A stretch of DNA of 64,000 nucleotides from Holacanthus passer. Lineage: Eukaryota; Chordata; Actinopteri; Pomacanthidae. Numbering within the stretch: the first letter of the stretch is position 1; each line of letters opens with the position of its first letter. Positions 24,034 to 36,120 of the stretch are shown here, in pieces. The notes under the pieces are model-generated. The model searched no databases, had not been told where the DNA came from, and worked only from the letters and a program-made list of their open reading frames with translations. The stretch spans positions 6,758,001-6,822,000 of the forward strand of contig JAFREQ010000035.1 of NCBI GenBank assembly GCA_025331565.1, given 5' to 3'. A program made the position numbers and the translations under genes.

Positions 24034-25558
24034 GTGTAGTTCTGCAACTAACCGAGCAATAAAAACCTGGTCGACCAAAATTCTTCTAATGGATTGTTTA
24101 GTCGATTGTAAGGGAGGAGCCTTAGAACAGTATACGTATTTTTTTAAATGAATGATCAAATGAAGTACGACATAAAAGTAAAGATTAGATGCATGTCTCA
24201 AAAGTAAAACATTTTTGTGCAGCAGAGATATGTTGTTATGCTGCTTTCCTCACTCATTTAACATCTTGAGATCTGACTGATTGTAGCGGTTTGTGGATAG
24301 TCGTGACCCTCGGGTTGAGAACTACTGAGATAAGAGCACAGAGGGATTTACCTGCAGTCAGGACATGTGAGGGAACCCATGAGTCAAGACATTAGCAGCT
24401 ATACGAGGGGAAGCCCAGCCTCACTGTCCTCATTACAAGCACCAGACCGTTGTGATGATGGAGCGTGATGACTCCTTTTATGTGAGACAAGTCTCATGTC
24501 TAATGGCCCTATCATTACTGGAGAGTGTAAACAGGAGAAAACACTACATACAGACATGGGATTAGTCCACGAGTAAGTGTTTGTTGTGGTTTTCGCAAAC
24601 CGCAGGATCATGTGTGTGTTTTATGTGCGTCTGTGCGAGTGTGTGCCATCTCTGGTAGCTTCTTCCGCAGCTGTAAACGCATTTGTTGTCGTGAGCCCCA
24701 GCGTGGAATCAAAGCGAGTTGGAGCACATGATTGCAGGTGTTCACGCCGGCCTTGTAAAAACTTGCAACGCGGTTATTACGCGCAAATGACAACTTGTAT
24801 CATCAATCAACCATCACAAAGCAAATTTAGACTGAAGGGAGAGGAATTAAAGGTGTTAATGTCAATATCAAAAAAACATCACTTCTCTACAAAAGGCAGA
24901 ACGATTTTGACTGCACAGGTTATTGCAGATGTATGAACAGCTTAAACTATGCTACACACAGTACAGCAATGCAGCGGAATTTGAGAAAGTAGGTGTAAGA
25001 TTTGGTTTAGATTTGAATTGATTTACAAGTGCAAAAAACAATAAAGCGGCTTTAAAAAGATTAGAGTTTGCTCCTTTGAGGAGGAAGGCAGCTGGAGTCA
25101 GCTTAAAATCACAATAGTTCCAATGAATTCCAGCCGCGGAGAAAGACCCTCTCAAAATGTTTAAAACATCCATATAAACCCAATAACTCCACTCCTGCAA
25201 CATAATCCACTTCTCTGTTGCTGATCCCTGTGTTTAATATGTTCCAAACAATCCTCGTTTCACCAGAAAATTACTATAACACTACTTCAGAACTATGAGT
25301 CGGCAAAAGTGCGACATGGAAGCAGTTTATGTAGCTATGTTGGAGAGAAACTCCACCAAAAGGAGTTTATTTAGGGATTTGTCTGTGAAGCAACAATTAG
25401 AACATATTAAAAATATGGAACAATAGTGGGAGTGTAATGTCACAGGAGTGGTTTGAGAAGTTTCTGTGGATGTTTTGACAGACTTTAGAGTATTCCTTTA
25501 AGCTTTAACTGCTCCATAGCGCACAGCAATCTAGCAGTCTCAATAGCAGGGTTTCAAT
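24034..25558. other. intergenic with old repeats
   Basis: Positions 24034-24115 resemble the end of another TIR element (TTCTGCAACTAACC, and GTCGA near 24072 and 24100). Positions 25020-25503 end in TTTAGAGTATTCCTTTAA, resembling the terminus of a common fish MITE, but I did not find its partner end. There is no exon. Confidence 0.4.
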
Positions 25559-25838
25559 TAGTGCTGCAATCAATGATTATTTTTGGTATCATTTGATGTG
25601 CTGATCAGTTCTCAATGAACTGGCTGATTGCTTCATCTGCATATATAAGATAAAATAGTAAAAAATGCACATTAGAACTTAATTCAGCTCAAAGAAAACG
25701 TATTCAAATTGCTTGCTTAATTCCTCCAAAATCCAAAGACATTCAGCTTACTATCACGCATATGACTAACAAAAGCATCAAATCACACCGATTACTTTCT
25801 TCCATTGAAATAAGGCCTGACTAATCGTTGCAGCTCTA
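25559..25838. mobile_element. hAT-type MITE (short family, copy 2)
   Basis: The element runs from TAGTGCTGCAATCAATGATT to CTAATCGTTGCAGCTCTA. These are inverted ends, flanked by GTTTCAAT (25551-25558) and GTTTGAAT (25839-25846), a 7/8 match and so an 8-bp target duplication. There is no coding content. Confidence 0.85.
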
Positions 25839-25846
25839 GTTTGAAT

Positions 25847-27200
25847 ATGTACACATTTTTTTGACTGGTAGTCCAATTTGGGAGATTAGAGAAAATCAAC
25901 ACTGTAATCTTACTGCATTCAGCAAAAACTGAGCGGTGAACTCATTTGCCAATCTGCTTGCATAAGACAGTAATGTCAGTGGTTCGCAGGAGCAGTTTTG
26001 GCTCGTGTAACATGAACACGTCTTGAAAATTCACTTGGGGCTTTTAGTCTTCTTTGTATCTCAGGTTGTTCAAATACTTGCTCTTAACAAAAAGAGCTCC
26101 GTAAAATAATCTTTCTTGATTGATCTTTAAAGTTGAGTGCACACTACTGAGACAAGTGCTTAACAGGTTAATTCAAGTGCATTTCAAGGGCTTCAAAGCA
26201 CTTTGAAAGCATTTTCAGCTCAACAATATTTTGCTCTTGTCTCACCTACAAACGAATATCTTCATCCTCTCTGTATGGGCTCTTTTTGCTTTGGTTTGTT
26301 CGCGTGTCTAGACAGAATGCATTTTGCGGGGCTTTGAGTTGGCTGTCTATTGTCTACCTGTGTACCAGTGCATGGCTGGATGGCTTCACCACATCACAGG
26401 CCTTTGTCTGCCTGAGTTTGTTCTCTCATCAGAGACCAGACATAATTGCCTTTCAACTCCTGTTGCCCTCTCTTTCCCTCATTGATGTGTTGTGTGGGGG
26501 AGTTGGAACGTCCCTACCTGCTGCACCTATACGTAGAGGATAAAGCTACGGGTACGCTGGTCACCTGCTCACTGAGCGTGTGCAGAGAGGTTAGGAATAG
26601 GAAGACAGGGGGTTATGGGCCCACTAAAACCTGATACCTGAAATCCAACCTCAGGACATGGAACAGGACAGGTGTCTGGTTCCAACTACAGCCAAAGTAA
26701 TGGACATGAGTGGTGGTGGGGGGGGGCAGGTTGCTGTGTGTCAGGTTGGTGTGGGAGGTTACAAAATCCTCTGTAACATTAGGAAGAGGCTGATCGAAAT
26801 TTCTCTGACCTCTCACCCTTATCTGACCTTCATGCAAATGTGTGTTCATGACCGCTTCCGTGTGTTTATGCAGCAGTAAGTGTGTCAAGTTGCGTGCATT
26901 GTGGCAGCGTCAAGGTCAAGAGAGCAATGAAAGCTATCTTTAAAATCTTCCAAATGAAACAGAATGCCACACTGTGATGTCTAAAGCAGGATGTTCTTCA
27001 TGCTTTTAAAAGGTCTGGGAGCATTTTGGCCAAATAACTCCGGAGCCTCTGCTCACGCACTAACACCTGGCCTCCATTTTACCTCCTGCCTGACGCAATC
27101 CTGCACGTCATGGCAGCCGTGCCAACATAATTTTGGTTACTGTGAAACTTGGTGAATCAAACCAGGCAAATATCACGGCACTGAGTGCGTTTGTGAAAGC
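25847..27200. other. intergenic, no gene seen
   Basis: No exon is supported. There is a short G-run near 26717 and nothing else recognisable. Confidence 0.5.
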
Positions 27201-27541
27201 TGGAGATGCAACAATGACTAAATAATCGATCATCAGAAACCTAATCAACAACTGTGAGATTTTTGCCCAATTTTCAAGCAAAAGTGCCAAACCACTTCCC
27301 TGGTACCAGCTTCACAACCATGAGAGTCTGATGCTGTTTTGTCATACATGATAGAAAACTGAAAATCTTTTTTTTGGATATTCAATTATAAAAAAAAAGG
27401 ATCATGAAAACAACACCTCAGGCTGTGAGAAATGATGACCAACATTTTTCACTATTTTCTCTTATTATAGACCAGGTAATGAAATTTGAAAATAATCAGC
27501 AGATTAACCAATAAGGAAACTAATCATTAGTTGCAACCCTA
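27201..27541. mobile_element. hAT-type MITE (short family, copy 3)
   Basis: The left end is TGGAGATGCAACAATGACTA and the right end CTAATCATTAGTTGCAACCCTA-like. The flanks are GTGAAAGC (27193-27200) and GTCAAAGC (27542-27549), a 7/8 target duplication. The interior shares ACTATTTTCTCTTATTATAG and related text with the other copies. Confidence 0.85.
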
Positions 27542-30500
27542 GTCAAAGCAATGTGGAAGTAAGTAAAGGTGGAGACATAATACTTCTGTTGCTGATAAAG
27601 CATAGGATATTCATTTGACAAAAAGAAGGCCTTCTGTATGAGAGTACGTGGTTCAGTAATGAAAGTCAAATTCAGTTAATTAACACTTTCATCTATTGTG
27701 ATGGTTTACTACAGGCATTGGCAGAGAGATAAAGTATAGAAACAAGACTATGAGTCTATAGCCATGCTAGCAGCAGCATGTTAGCATTCAACATAACAGT
27801 GCAGCAAAAGGTTAAGGCAACAGGCGTAGTAGGCGTATAACACTGTACAATACTGCATTTGATAAATACACATTGGTAATGTATCATAAAGACACATATG
27901 AGTTTTACAGACTGAAACACGCCTCATCTGTTTGCCCGCCTTCAGACAACACGACTGCCTCGCGCTTGGCCCGCCTTCTAATGAACCAACATTTGATTGG
28001 TTCTGGCATTCGTCCCGCCCTTAATGATGACCACTGATTGGTCACAGACCTCATTCTGCTTTCAACCTCCCGCCTGAGGAAATAAACAAGAACGCCAGGA
28101 GAGTAATCAATCATCAAAGACAATTATCTCTCCCTTTTTCCCCCTCTCTCTCTCTCTCTCTCTTCCCCAGCCCCCCCCACAAAACCTCCCCCTTTCTCAC
28201 TCATGCTGTATAACTTTATTTAGTCTCTCTTTAACCTCATACATGTCTGGACTGTGACAGATGTGCCAGTTTATGCTTAATGTCAAACTTCATTATGGTC
28301 ACGTAAAAGTGCTCACTTAAGTCTGTTAAATATAATGTAGCAAATTATTGCTGGGCCTCAGACTACAACAGATTTAAGAAAAGGATACCGACACGCTACT
28401 TCAAGTCTTTACAACACTTAGACATACATGCAAAGTGCTAGCGACAAGATATGTTAGTTATATATGCCTTCAAACAAAGCTGCAAAAAGTCCACTGCAAT
28501 AACAGACGTCCTCAGATGTTCCATATTAATTTAATGCTGCAAAACCAGGATAGATTAAGATTTTTAAGAGTCGCTTTGAAAGTAATCTGTTCATGTTATT
28601 TCGCTAATGTTCAGTTCAAGTGAGTGAATGCAAAGTTGTGTGACTGGCATTTTCTCTTTGCCTTTAATTCTTTCAAAAAGGTGAACGGAAGGATCTGTAA
28701 TCATTAATTCATCCATCCGCTCGCTTTCTCTGAAACCAGAACTAATCCGCCTGTTGCATTATTCACCCGGAACCAACACTCCCAGGCCCCGCATCAATAT
28801 TTCAGTGAAGGCCGTGCACCTCCACTGGACGGGAGGATGAAATAGATGCATACGTTGGTATGGTGCATGGTGGACAAATACAGCCCACAGGTGGATTTGT
28901 TCAAAATTAACAAGGTAGATTTTGCTTTGCTATATTTTTAATTGGCAAAAGTTGGAAAGTCCCCCCATTTAGCTTTCATTTCATTTCATTTGTTATCATT
29001 TAGACACCAACCTCCACTTATTAAGGGTGATTATAGTTGATCAATACATTAATAAACACATAAATCTGCTTATATCTGATTATAATGATACTATTTATCA
29101 CAAGCTTATAGAGTTCTACATGTTAATAGGGGAACACAGAGTAGCAGCTTCAAAGTCTAAAAGAATAAATACACAGAATCTAATGAGATGATTCATGCTA
29201 TCAAACTAGAGATATGTATTGTATGTTAACATCATTCTTTACATCCCTAAATAAGCAAATTGCCTTCATGATTACATTTTTACAATTATAAATGAAGGCT
29301 GATGAGAGAAAGATGATGGCTACAGTAACCATTCAGCTGAATGGGTCTGAAAGATATGACATATTGTATGTCTGAGGTTAAGCAGACATTTCCAGGAACA
29401 GACAGGGAAGACGGCCACAAATGGCGAATATGAGGATCATTCATAGATCTAAGGAAGCTCTCCGGGTCAGTGAGTTCATTTCCTCGACACCAAGACGGCC
29501 GCCAGTAAGTTAACAGCCAGCCAAGTGATGGAAATGATCACCGCCGTGGTGAAATGTAATTTGTTATCACGGCAAATGTATCATGAGAATTAGCATTCCA
29601 GTGGCAGTTGTGTTTAACGTTGCAGCTTTTTAGTCTCCTGCATGAACCACACTGTAATTACTTCCATGTAGTTAACATTATTAAAATATGGAAGCTATCT
29701 CAACACTATTAGAAGAAGCTGTCAGTGGAGCATTGGGCAACCTTTCAAAACTTTAGGTTTACATTTCGAAATGTAAACGCAGTCGTAGCAGCGGCACCAT
29801 GCGATATGGGGAATCGCAGTTTGTTTGTAATTCAAGCCAGTAGTTGACAAATTAAGTATGGAAGCGGCTGCAGACGGAGCCGATGGGGTTCTGTGATGTC
29901 AGACTTTGAACTTAAGCCCAATGTAAAGTTCACTCTTTGCCTCGACGGAACTGTCGCAGCTTCTTCAAAGGTTTTGCGGTAAGAAACCAGGACGAGTTGC
30001 ACCGATTTAAATTCTACGACTCCCTTGGTGGCTGTTTTTCCACCAACAGTAATTCTTTATCTTAAATCACATCACAGTGTTAATGACGGTGTTATTTTAT
30101 AATGACCTTGCCGAGCCAACGCACAAAAGAAGAAAACAAATATTTCCGATGGAGGAGGTCCGGAGCCATTAATAAGATCAACACCTGCTGCACACACTTC
30201 CTATGTGCTCTGTTAAGCTGAGGTTTTCCGAGTGTTGTTTGTTTGACTGTATGGCTCATTATGGCATCAGTGCTGTTGGTGTATGGATATATCTGTAAGA
30301 CAGATGTCAGAGGGTCATGTCTGTTCCACAGATGCAGGGTTTGGTGTCTAAAAACCAAAATATGGCAGCACTTTCCTTCAAATGTATAATTAGCTCTGTT
30401 ATGACTTCATATTGAGTCATAATTTCACAGCATGGCCCTAAGAAATAAACTGTTCCTCTTCACTGTTGAGAGAGGAGGACTGTTGTGGATGAAGAGGAGC

Positions 30501-32761
30501 AGCCCCCCCCCATCAGATTATTTGTTTCCATCCATAGACACTTTAGCCTCATGACCTTCAGGTTAATTTAATCTGATGGATCAGTCCGTTTCAAGAATTC
30601 CCTCAAGACAGATTGGTTGTGATATCTTTATCCAGTAATCATCAGGATCAGCCCCTGAGGATAAAAACGCTCAGCCCACAAGACTCATGTGCAGCTCATA
30701 TGATGTTGCATAATTTACTCTCTAAACAACAAAACATTCCTGTGAACGACTGAAACCACATCGTCAAGACTATCGTGACGTTGCTGAAATACGTTATCAC
30801 TTGAAGGCAGTGCTGCCTTTATGCGTCGTCTGTAGGAGAGACATTTTGGTCATTGTGAATCTGCCTTTGAAAAAGGCAGCATGAGCAGATTAACGGAAAA
30901 AACTGCGTGAATCATAAAACATTTAAACCAAAGCACTGGTCTTATTGTTCTATATCACCGTCTCAGAACATCTTTGTTTATGCGATCTGAAGGTCGTGTC
31001 TCTTCGCTCAGGAGTCTGGCATACCTTCTAAAGAAAGAGAAAGAAAGAGGTGTTTATTCATGTTTCTCTTGTTGCTGCAGTTAACACACTGATCCGTGTT
31101 TGTTTCCATCTCAAGTGCATGTAGTACATTCCAATGGGATGACAAAAATAATGCAGGAAGGGCAACAAAACAAAGCTTTAAAAGACAGACTCAGTGTTGA
31201 TTAAATTAAAATGACTATATTTTTCATGCTTTGAATCAAAATGCTCTTTCAAAACAGATCATACTCAAAGTGCTCTGGGTTATTACGACTGTCACTGAGA
31301 GTTATCTGCTCGGCAGCTTGACCGTAACTGCAGCGTACAGTATCTGTAAGTTTATCGTAAGACCTCCTTTTTGTCTATAAGTGCTTTAATGTGTCTGTAA
31401 TTAAAGTTAACTGCCAGGGCCATTTCTGCAGAGCTGGTTTGAAGACCATAATGCGTTCAAAGCCACCAGCCCCAACCGCAATGAAACAATTAGAATCACT
31501 GAGCCGAACTGCTGGTCCCTAATGGCGTTCTCCTCCTAGGCATGAGCAATCAAGACTTATCCAAGGCATGACCAGCGGAGCCAGAGGGGACCTGTGTCAA
31601 GCTCATCTGGGCTGGAATCCGCAACGCCACTCAAGTTGGCCGGTCGAAAGTCCGCCGAGCTCTTTGGGAATATGTGAAGATCATAGCTGTTTGGCTTTGG
31701 GTGCTGACCCAGGATCAGCGCTTCCACTCCGTCTGACTTTGAAGTTCGGCCTCAGATTCCAACAACAGTTTTAAGCCAAAACCACAAGATAATGAGACTG
31801 ACTCATTTCTTTCCTACAAGGGGGGAAAAAATAAGATTTTCAGAAATGTGGCCACAGGGATAAAAAATATTTATCCATCATTAGACAGGCACCGCTTTTG
31901 ACCTACATGTAACTATGTATTAGTAGCACCGTAATTACAGTAAATCAGATCTTTTGTATATTTTTACTTAAAATTTTGAGTCACGCTAGCAATTTTTTAA
32001 AATATTTTTCAATTGCTAGAAGATAAACTGCCTTAAATGATGTAAATCAATTTTGAACTGTGTGTTACTTATTGTCAAGCAAATATTTGAATTTCCAGAG
32101 AGGGAAGCCCCTACAGCCTTCTTAAGTATTCTGGGGAAAAAAAGCTGAATATGTGGTGCTCCGCTGCATCAAACAAATTGTTTTCTGGTGTGACGAAACA
32201 TTTTTTCCCTCGCGGACGACTGACTTCCAACATCTGAGTCTTGTTAGGACTGTTACACAGAACAACAAGACTGCAGGGCTGAGCAATGAAGAGATCAGTC
32301 AGTAATTGATCGGTAACCGATAATTAGTTCATAGTGATTTGTGCTTGCAGTTACAACGCAGTAATGATTAAACAGCTAATGATTAACATTGTAGCGCAAA
32401 CGAACGACGCGCCAGAGACATTTTTTCTGTATTTGTTTGTGTGTTTGTGGATGTGTTTGGGTGTGTGTTGTCATTCTACACCCCAAATTCAAGCCACAGA
32501 GCCACTGACCAGATGTTTTTTCCTCTTTTTCTCCCTCTCTCTCTATCGCCTGGCATTTTTCTGTCTCTTCTTCTCACTCCTTTGTTCTTTCCCTAAGAGT
32601 TTCCATTTTTATTGCTTGAAAGTTCCCATTCATTCATTCATTTAGCCAGTCTTCTGTCTTTATAACCACAGTTAGCATCTGTGTCTGACACTATTCTACA
32701 GAGCCTCCTAAAACTATACAATGACTTAGAAAATGTGCCCAAAAAAAAATCATTCAAAACG
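27542..32761. other. intergenic, no gene seen
   Basis: No exon is supported. Positions 27748-27800 resemble a fragment of a high-copy fish repeat (GCCATGCTAGCAGC and GCATGTTAGCAT). Positions 27930-28090 contain paired ATTGG boxes and CCCGCC boxes. A CT run lies at 28144-28163. Positions 29400-29640 are high-complexity and enhancer-like (see findings). Confidence 0.45.
28144..28163. repeat. (CT)n simple repeat
   Basis: This is a pure CT dinucleotide run followed by C-rich sequence. Confidence 0.85.
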
Positions 32762-32935
32762 TAATGGCTGCAACCAATGAGTATATTTCATTATAGACTA
32801 ATCTGTTGATTATTTTCTCAATTATTCAATTAATAATTTTTTTGTCAATAAAATGTCAGAAAACAGTTGCAGTAAATAGTTGCTAATTAACTTTCTGCTT
32901 ATGGACTAATTAACTGATTAATTTTAGCACATCTA
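32762..32935. mobile_element. hAT-type MITE relic, internally shortened (copy 4)
   Basis: It starts with GGCTGCAACCAATGAG and contains TTGATTATTTTCTCAATTAT and AAAATGTCAGAAAA, typical of the same family. It ends in an ATTAATTTTAGCAC-type terminus. The middle of the element is missing. Confidence 0.6.
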
Positions 32936-33284
32936 TAAGACTGAATGAATGAAAGGATGTTTTTCACTTTAATCCAATACAGTTACATATGAATTAGTAT
33001 GAATGAGAAATGGTTGTAAAAGAGAAACCTACATCACAACTAAAACGCTGTACTGTTGGGGTTTGTTTTTCTACATGTGTAGACTAATTTCCTCTTCAGA
33101 GAGGATCGTGCCTGTACATGTCTATCTTAGAGAATCTCTAGACTCGGCCCATAAAATGTCGAACAGCTTGGCAAGACACTAAGGAAAGTTTATAATATCC
33201 AAGTCAAGGACAATGGTTGAAGAACCACGTCGTAAAGTGCTGTCCGTGGTGCTGAATTTGGTCTGCAGGTGTTCGTCAGGTTCC

Positions 33285-33513
33285 TAACAGGAATGCAACT
33301 CACAATTATTTTCATCATCAAAAAATCTTCAGCTCACTGTCTCGATTAATGCTTTATAAAACGTCAGAAAATAGTGAAGCCTAAAAGTAGCTTCTACATT
33401 GTTTTGTCAAACTGACAATCTAAAAGATATCAGTCAATTGAGGAGCTGGAACCAGGAAATGTTTTGTATTTCAACTTAAAACTTAAAAGATTAATAATCA
33501 AAGTAGTTGCAGA
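33285..33513. mobile_element. hAT-type MITE relic (copy 5)
   Basis: It begins near GGAATGCAACTCACAATTAT. It contains AAAACGTCAGAAAATAGTGA and ends AATCAAAGTAGTTGCAGA, matching the family in order. It abuts a SINE at its right side. Confidence 0.65.
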
Positions 33514-33680
33514 TGGGGGTCACCCTGGTGGCCTAAGGGTTAAGGTGCCAACCATTAGCTGCAGCATCCGTGAGTCATGTTGCATGTCATTCCTCATCTC
33601 TCTCCTCTCATTTCCTGCCGTCTCTTTCCTGTCAAATTGGTAGCAAAGGCATAAAATGCCCCGGAAAATACTTGACAAGA
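33514..33680 (+). mobile_element. tRNA-derived SINE
   Basis: The head, GGTGGCCTAAGGGTTAAGG, resembles a tRNA A box. A degenerate B box follows (GTGAGTCATG). The tRNA-unrelated part reads TTGCATGTCATTCCTCATCT and CTGTCAAATT, and the tail is AAAATGCCCCGGAAAATACT. This order matches a SINE common in percomorph fish as I recall it. It is degenerate and unlikely to be mobile. Confidence 0.75.
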
Positions 33681-35124
33681 GCCCTGAGAAAAAGCAAACA
33701 CATTCATTCATGCACACGCTGTATTCAACTGCTTGCTCTCCCATAGCCAGTTACACAAGTACTAAAATTAAGTAATCATTGATCACCAATCTGTCAAATA
33801 AGAAAATTACATGAATCACTGATGATCACTACAGAGCCTGTGAAAGTCTGCACAGTAGTTGGTCTTTCACCAATACTCCCCCATTGAATCAATCTTTGCC
33901 ATCTGCAAAGTCGGGCCCTCAGCGGGAAATAGGAGGCTGTAAAGTTGTGAATGACAGATTGTTGGCAGCAGTCGACATCTGTATAATCTCAATAAGACCT
34001 TACAGGGAAACACTGGCTGACTCTAAGTGTACAGGTCTTTCCTTTTACATGGTTATTCCTGTGCTGTCAGTGCACAGGCATAGGGAATTGTTTGAAAACA
34101 TCCTGAAGTATTAATCCATAATGGGTTGACGTTGAGGGACTAAATGAAGGAAAAAACACAGAAGAATGTGAGAACTCAAATGAATCTGGTGCATATCTGG
34201 GACAGGAGTCAGCGGTTCCAGTAATAGCAGAGAAACTTATGAGAGGAGAGAAGAGAGGAAAGAAGAGGAGAGGAGAGGCACAGGCGGAGATATGGCTGTT
34301 GTCTGACAATGTGAAAAGGAAATTAAACAATGCTGAAACCAGACAGTAGACCGAGATTCTTGAAAGGTGAAATGCAGCAACACACGTAAGGTACAACTTC
34401 TTTCATCCAAATACAGAGATGTTTATCTAAAGATAAAGCACCAAGTAAAGAAATCAATTGATGGTATCTGTCAAAACAGCTGAGGGGGAACTCGGCTCAA
34501 AACTGATTGGTGCATCTTCAAATCAGAAAAAAAAAAAACCCTCTTTGCTATTATCAGGAAAAGGCAATTTTAATGTCATGGAAGGCGGAGAGTTTGTAGG
34601 CTTTTATCTCCATCATAAATGCTACAGGAGGTAATTTTACTAATGAGCATCACTTCGACCCGAGAAGAAGACCTAATCAGGAAAATTAGCACACAACTTC
34701 AGTCAGAGGCACTTATGTCAATGAACTTAATTTGTAGCAAATGGCTATTAAAAAAAAACATCGGCAGAAAGGGCTTTGAAACTCTCAAAGAGTCTACATC
34801 CATTCATCCATCCACATCTTAGTTGAGTTAAAAAAGTAATAGTGTTTGGTGTCAGGTTATAACGGCTGAGCTGTACACCTGCATGATTATGACTGGATGT
34901 TCCAAGTCAGCTGGTGGCCACATAGCTTCGGTGAATTGTGAAGCATGAATGAAGCAGCTGATGCCAATCAGCTAATGCAAGCGTGACTTCAGTGCACTGC
35001 CGGAACAAATGCTTCATCTTTTATTTATAGGTGAAATTGACGTCATTTATTTAAGTTATGTCACAAGGGATTAATATTTACTTGAAAAAGTAATAGAGAT
35101 TATTATATGCATGCTATAATGTTT
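33681..35124. other. intergenic, no gene seen
   Basis: No exon is supported. A GAGGA-type purine-rich stretch lies at 34235-34280. Otherwise it is AT-rich unique-looking DNA. Confidence 0.5.
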
Positions 35125-35480
35125 GGGGCTGGGTATTAAAGATCAATATTGTTCTGGTATGCAAAAAACATCACAACAAGTTCATAATCTTAATTACTTA
35201 TTCTCTTTTTCCAAATAGTTTCTGGTTTAAAATGTTTTGCCAGTTTCAGACCATTGTATTAGGCTTTCTTGTGCTGTGCTTAAGTTTAGACATTTAACAT
35301 TTCAGAACTTTGGCTTCTTCTTTGTTAAATGAAAAAAAAAAGTAGAATTCTCTAATGATAGAATTAAAAACAGTAGTATTTTGGTACCGTAAGTACCAAA
35401 ACTCAGGAATCTTATCAGCACTAGTACTGAAAATTTTCCAAATATACCAGTGGTACTCAAGAGGACAGAAATATTCAAAA
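35125..35480. repeat. probable dispersed fish repeat
   Basis: It begins GGGGCTGGGTATTAAAGATC and carries the internal palindrome TTTTGGTACCGTAAGTACCA followed by AAAC. Both resemble a recurrent teleost TIR element. No target duplication was identified. Confidence 0.4.
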
Positions 35481-35559
35481 GGTATTCAAAATTCAAATAT
35501 TCGAAAGGTTTTCTTTCCTTCTTTCAGACCTGTTCTGCTCAACTGGTGGGGTTTTGTCT

Positions 35560-36120
35560 GAGAAGGGGAGGAGACAGAGAAAAGGGGGAGAGGGAGAGGG
35601 AGGGAAAGAGAAAACGGGGTGGGACAGACCCCCCCCTCCCTGAGCACACACACACACAAACATGTACATGTGCAGACACACATGCAAGCACACATAAATG
35701 CACACAGCTCTTCAAAGCCAAGTGGTTTTCATAGACATCCAATTACACTAAGAGATGACATCTGGGGAACTGCAGCAGATAAATAAGGTGAAAGGAAAGA
35801 CAAGATTCAGTCACCTCAGAGAAACTCCAGATAACCAGAGAGAGCACCGCTGACAGAGATAGGAGAGAGGGAGAGGCAAAGGAAAGAGGGAGGGGGCCAA
35901 AGGAGAGGGAGCCACACACAGGAGGAAAGAAGAGAGGCAACGCACTGCTCCAGCGCTCAGACTCCGAGAGGCAAGGACAGAGATAGGGAGCTCAGCTCAC
36001 TGACAAGACGCACAACGAGAGAGGGCAGAAAGACGAGAGCTCCCGGGCTCAGTTACACACTCAAGTAACTTCAAACCAGCTCCGACAAACCAAGAGAAAC
36101 AAAGAGAGAAAAGAAGAGAA
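35560..36120 (+). promoter_or_regulatory. purine-rich region upstream of fgf10
   Basis: The + strand is strongly A/G-biased over most of this stretch: GGGGAGAGGGAGAGGGAGGG-type at 35584 on, and GAGAGAAAAGAAGAGAAGAA near 36105. A short C-run and CA repeat lie at 35630-35690. It sits 0.8-1.35 kb upstream of the fgf10 start codon. It may be part of the promoter or leader. No TATA box or initiator could be fixed with confidence. Confidence 0.3.
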
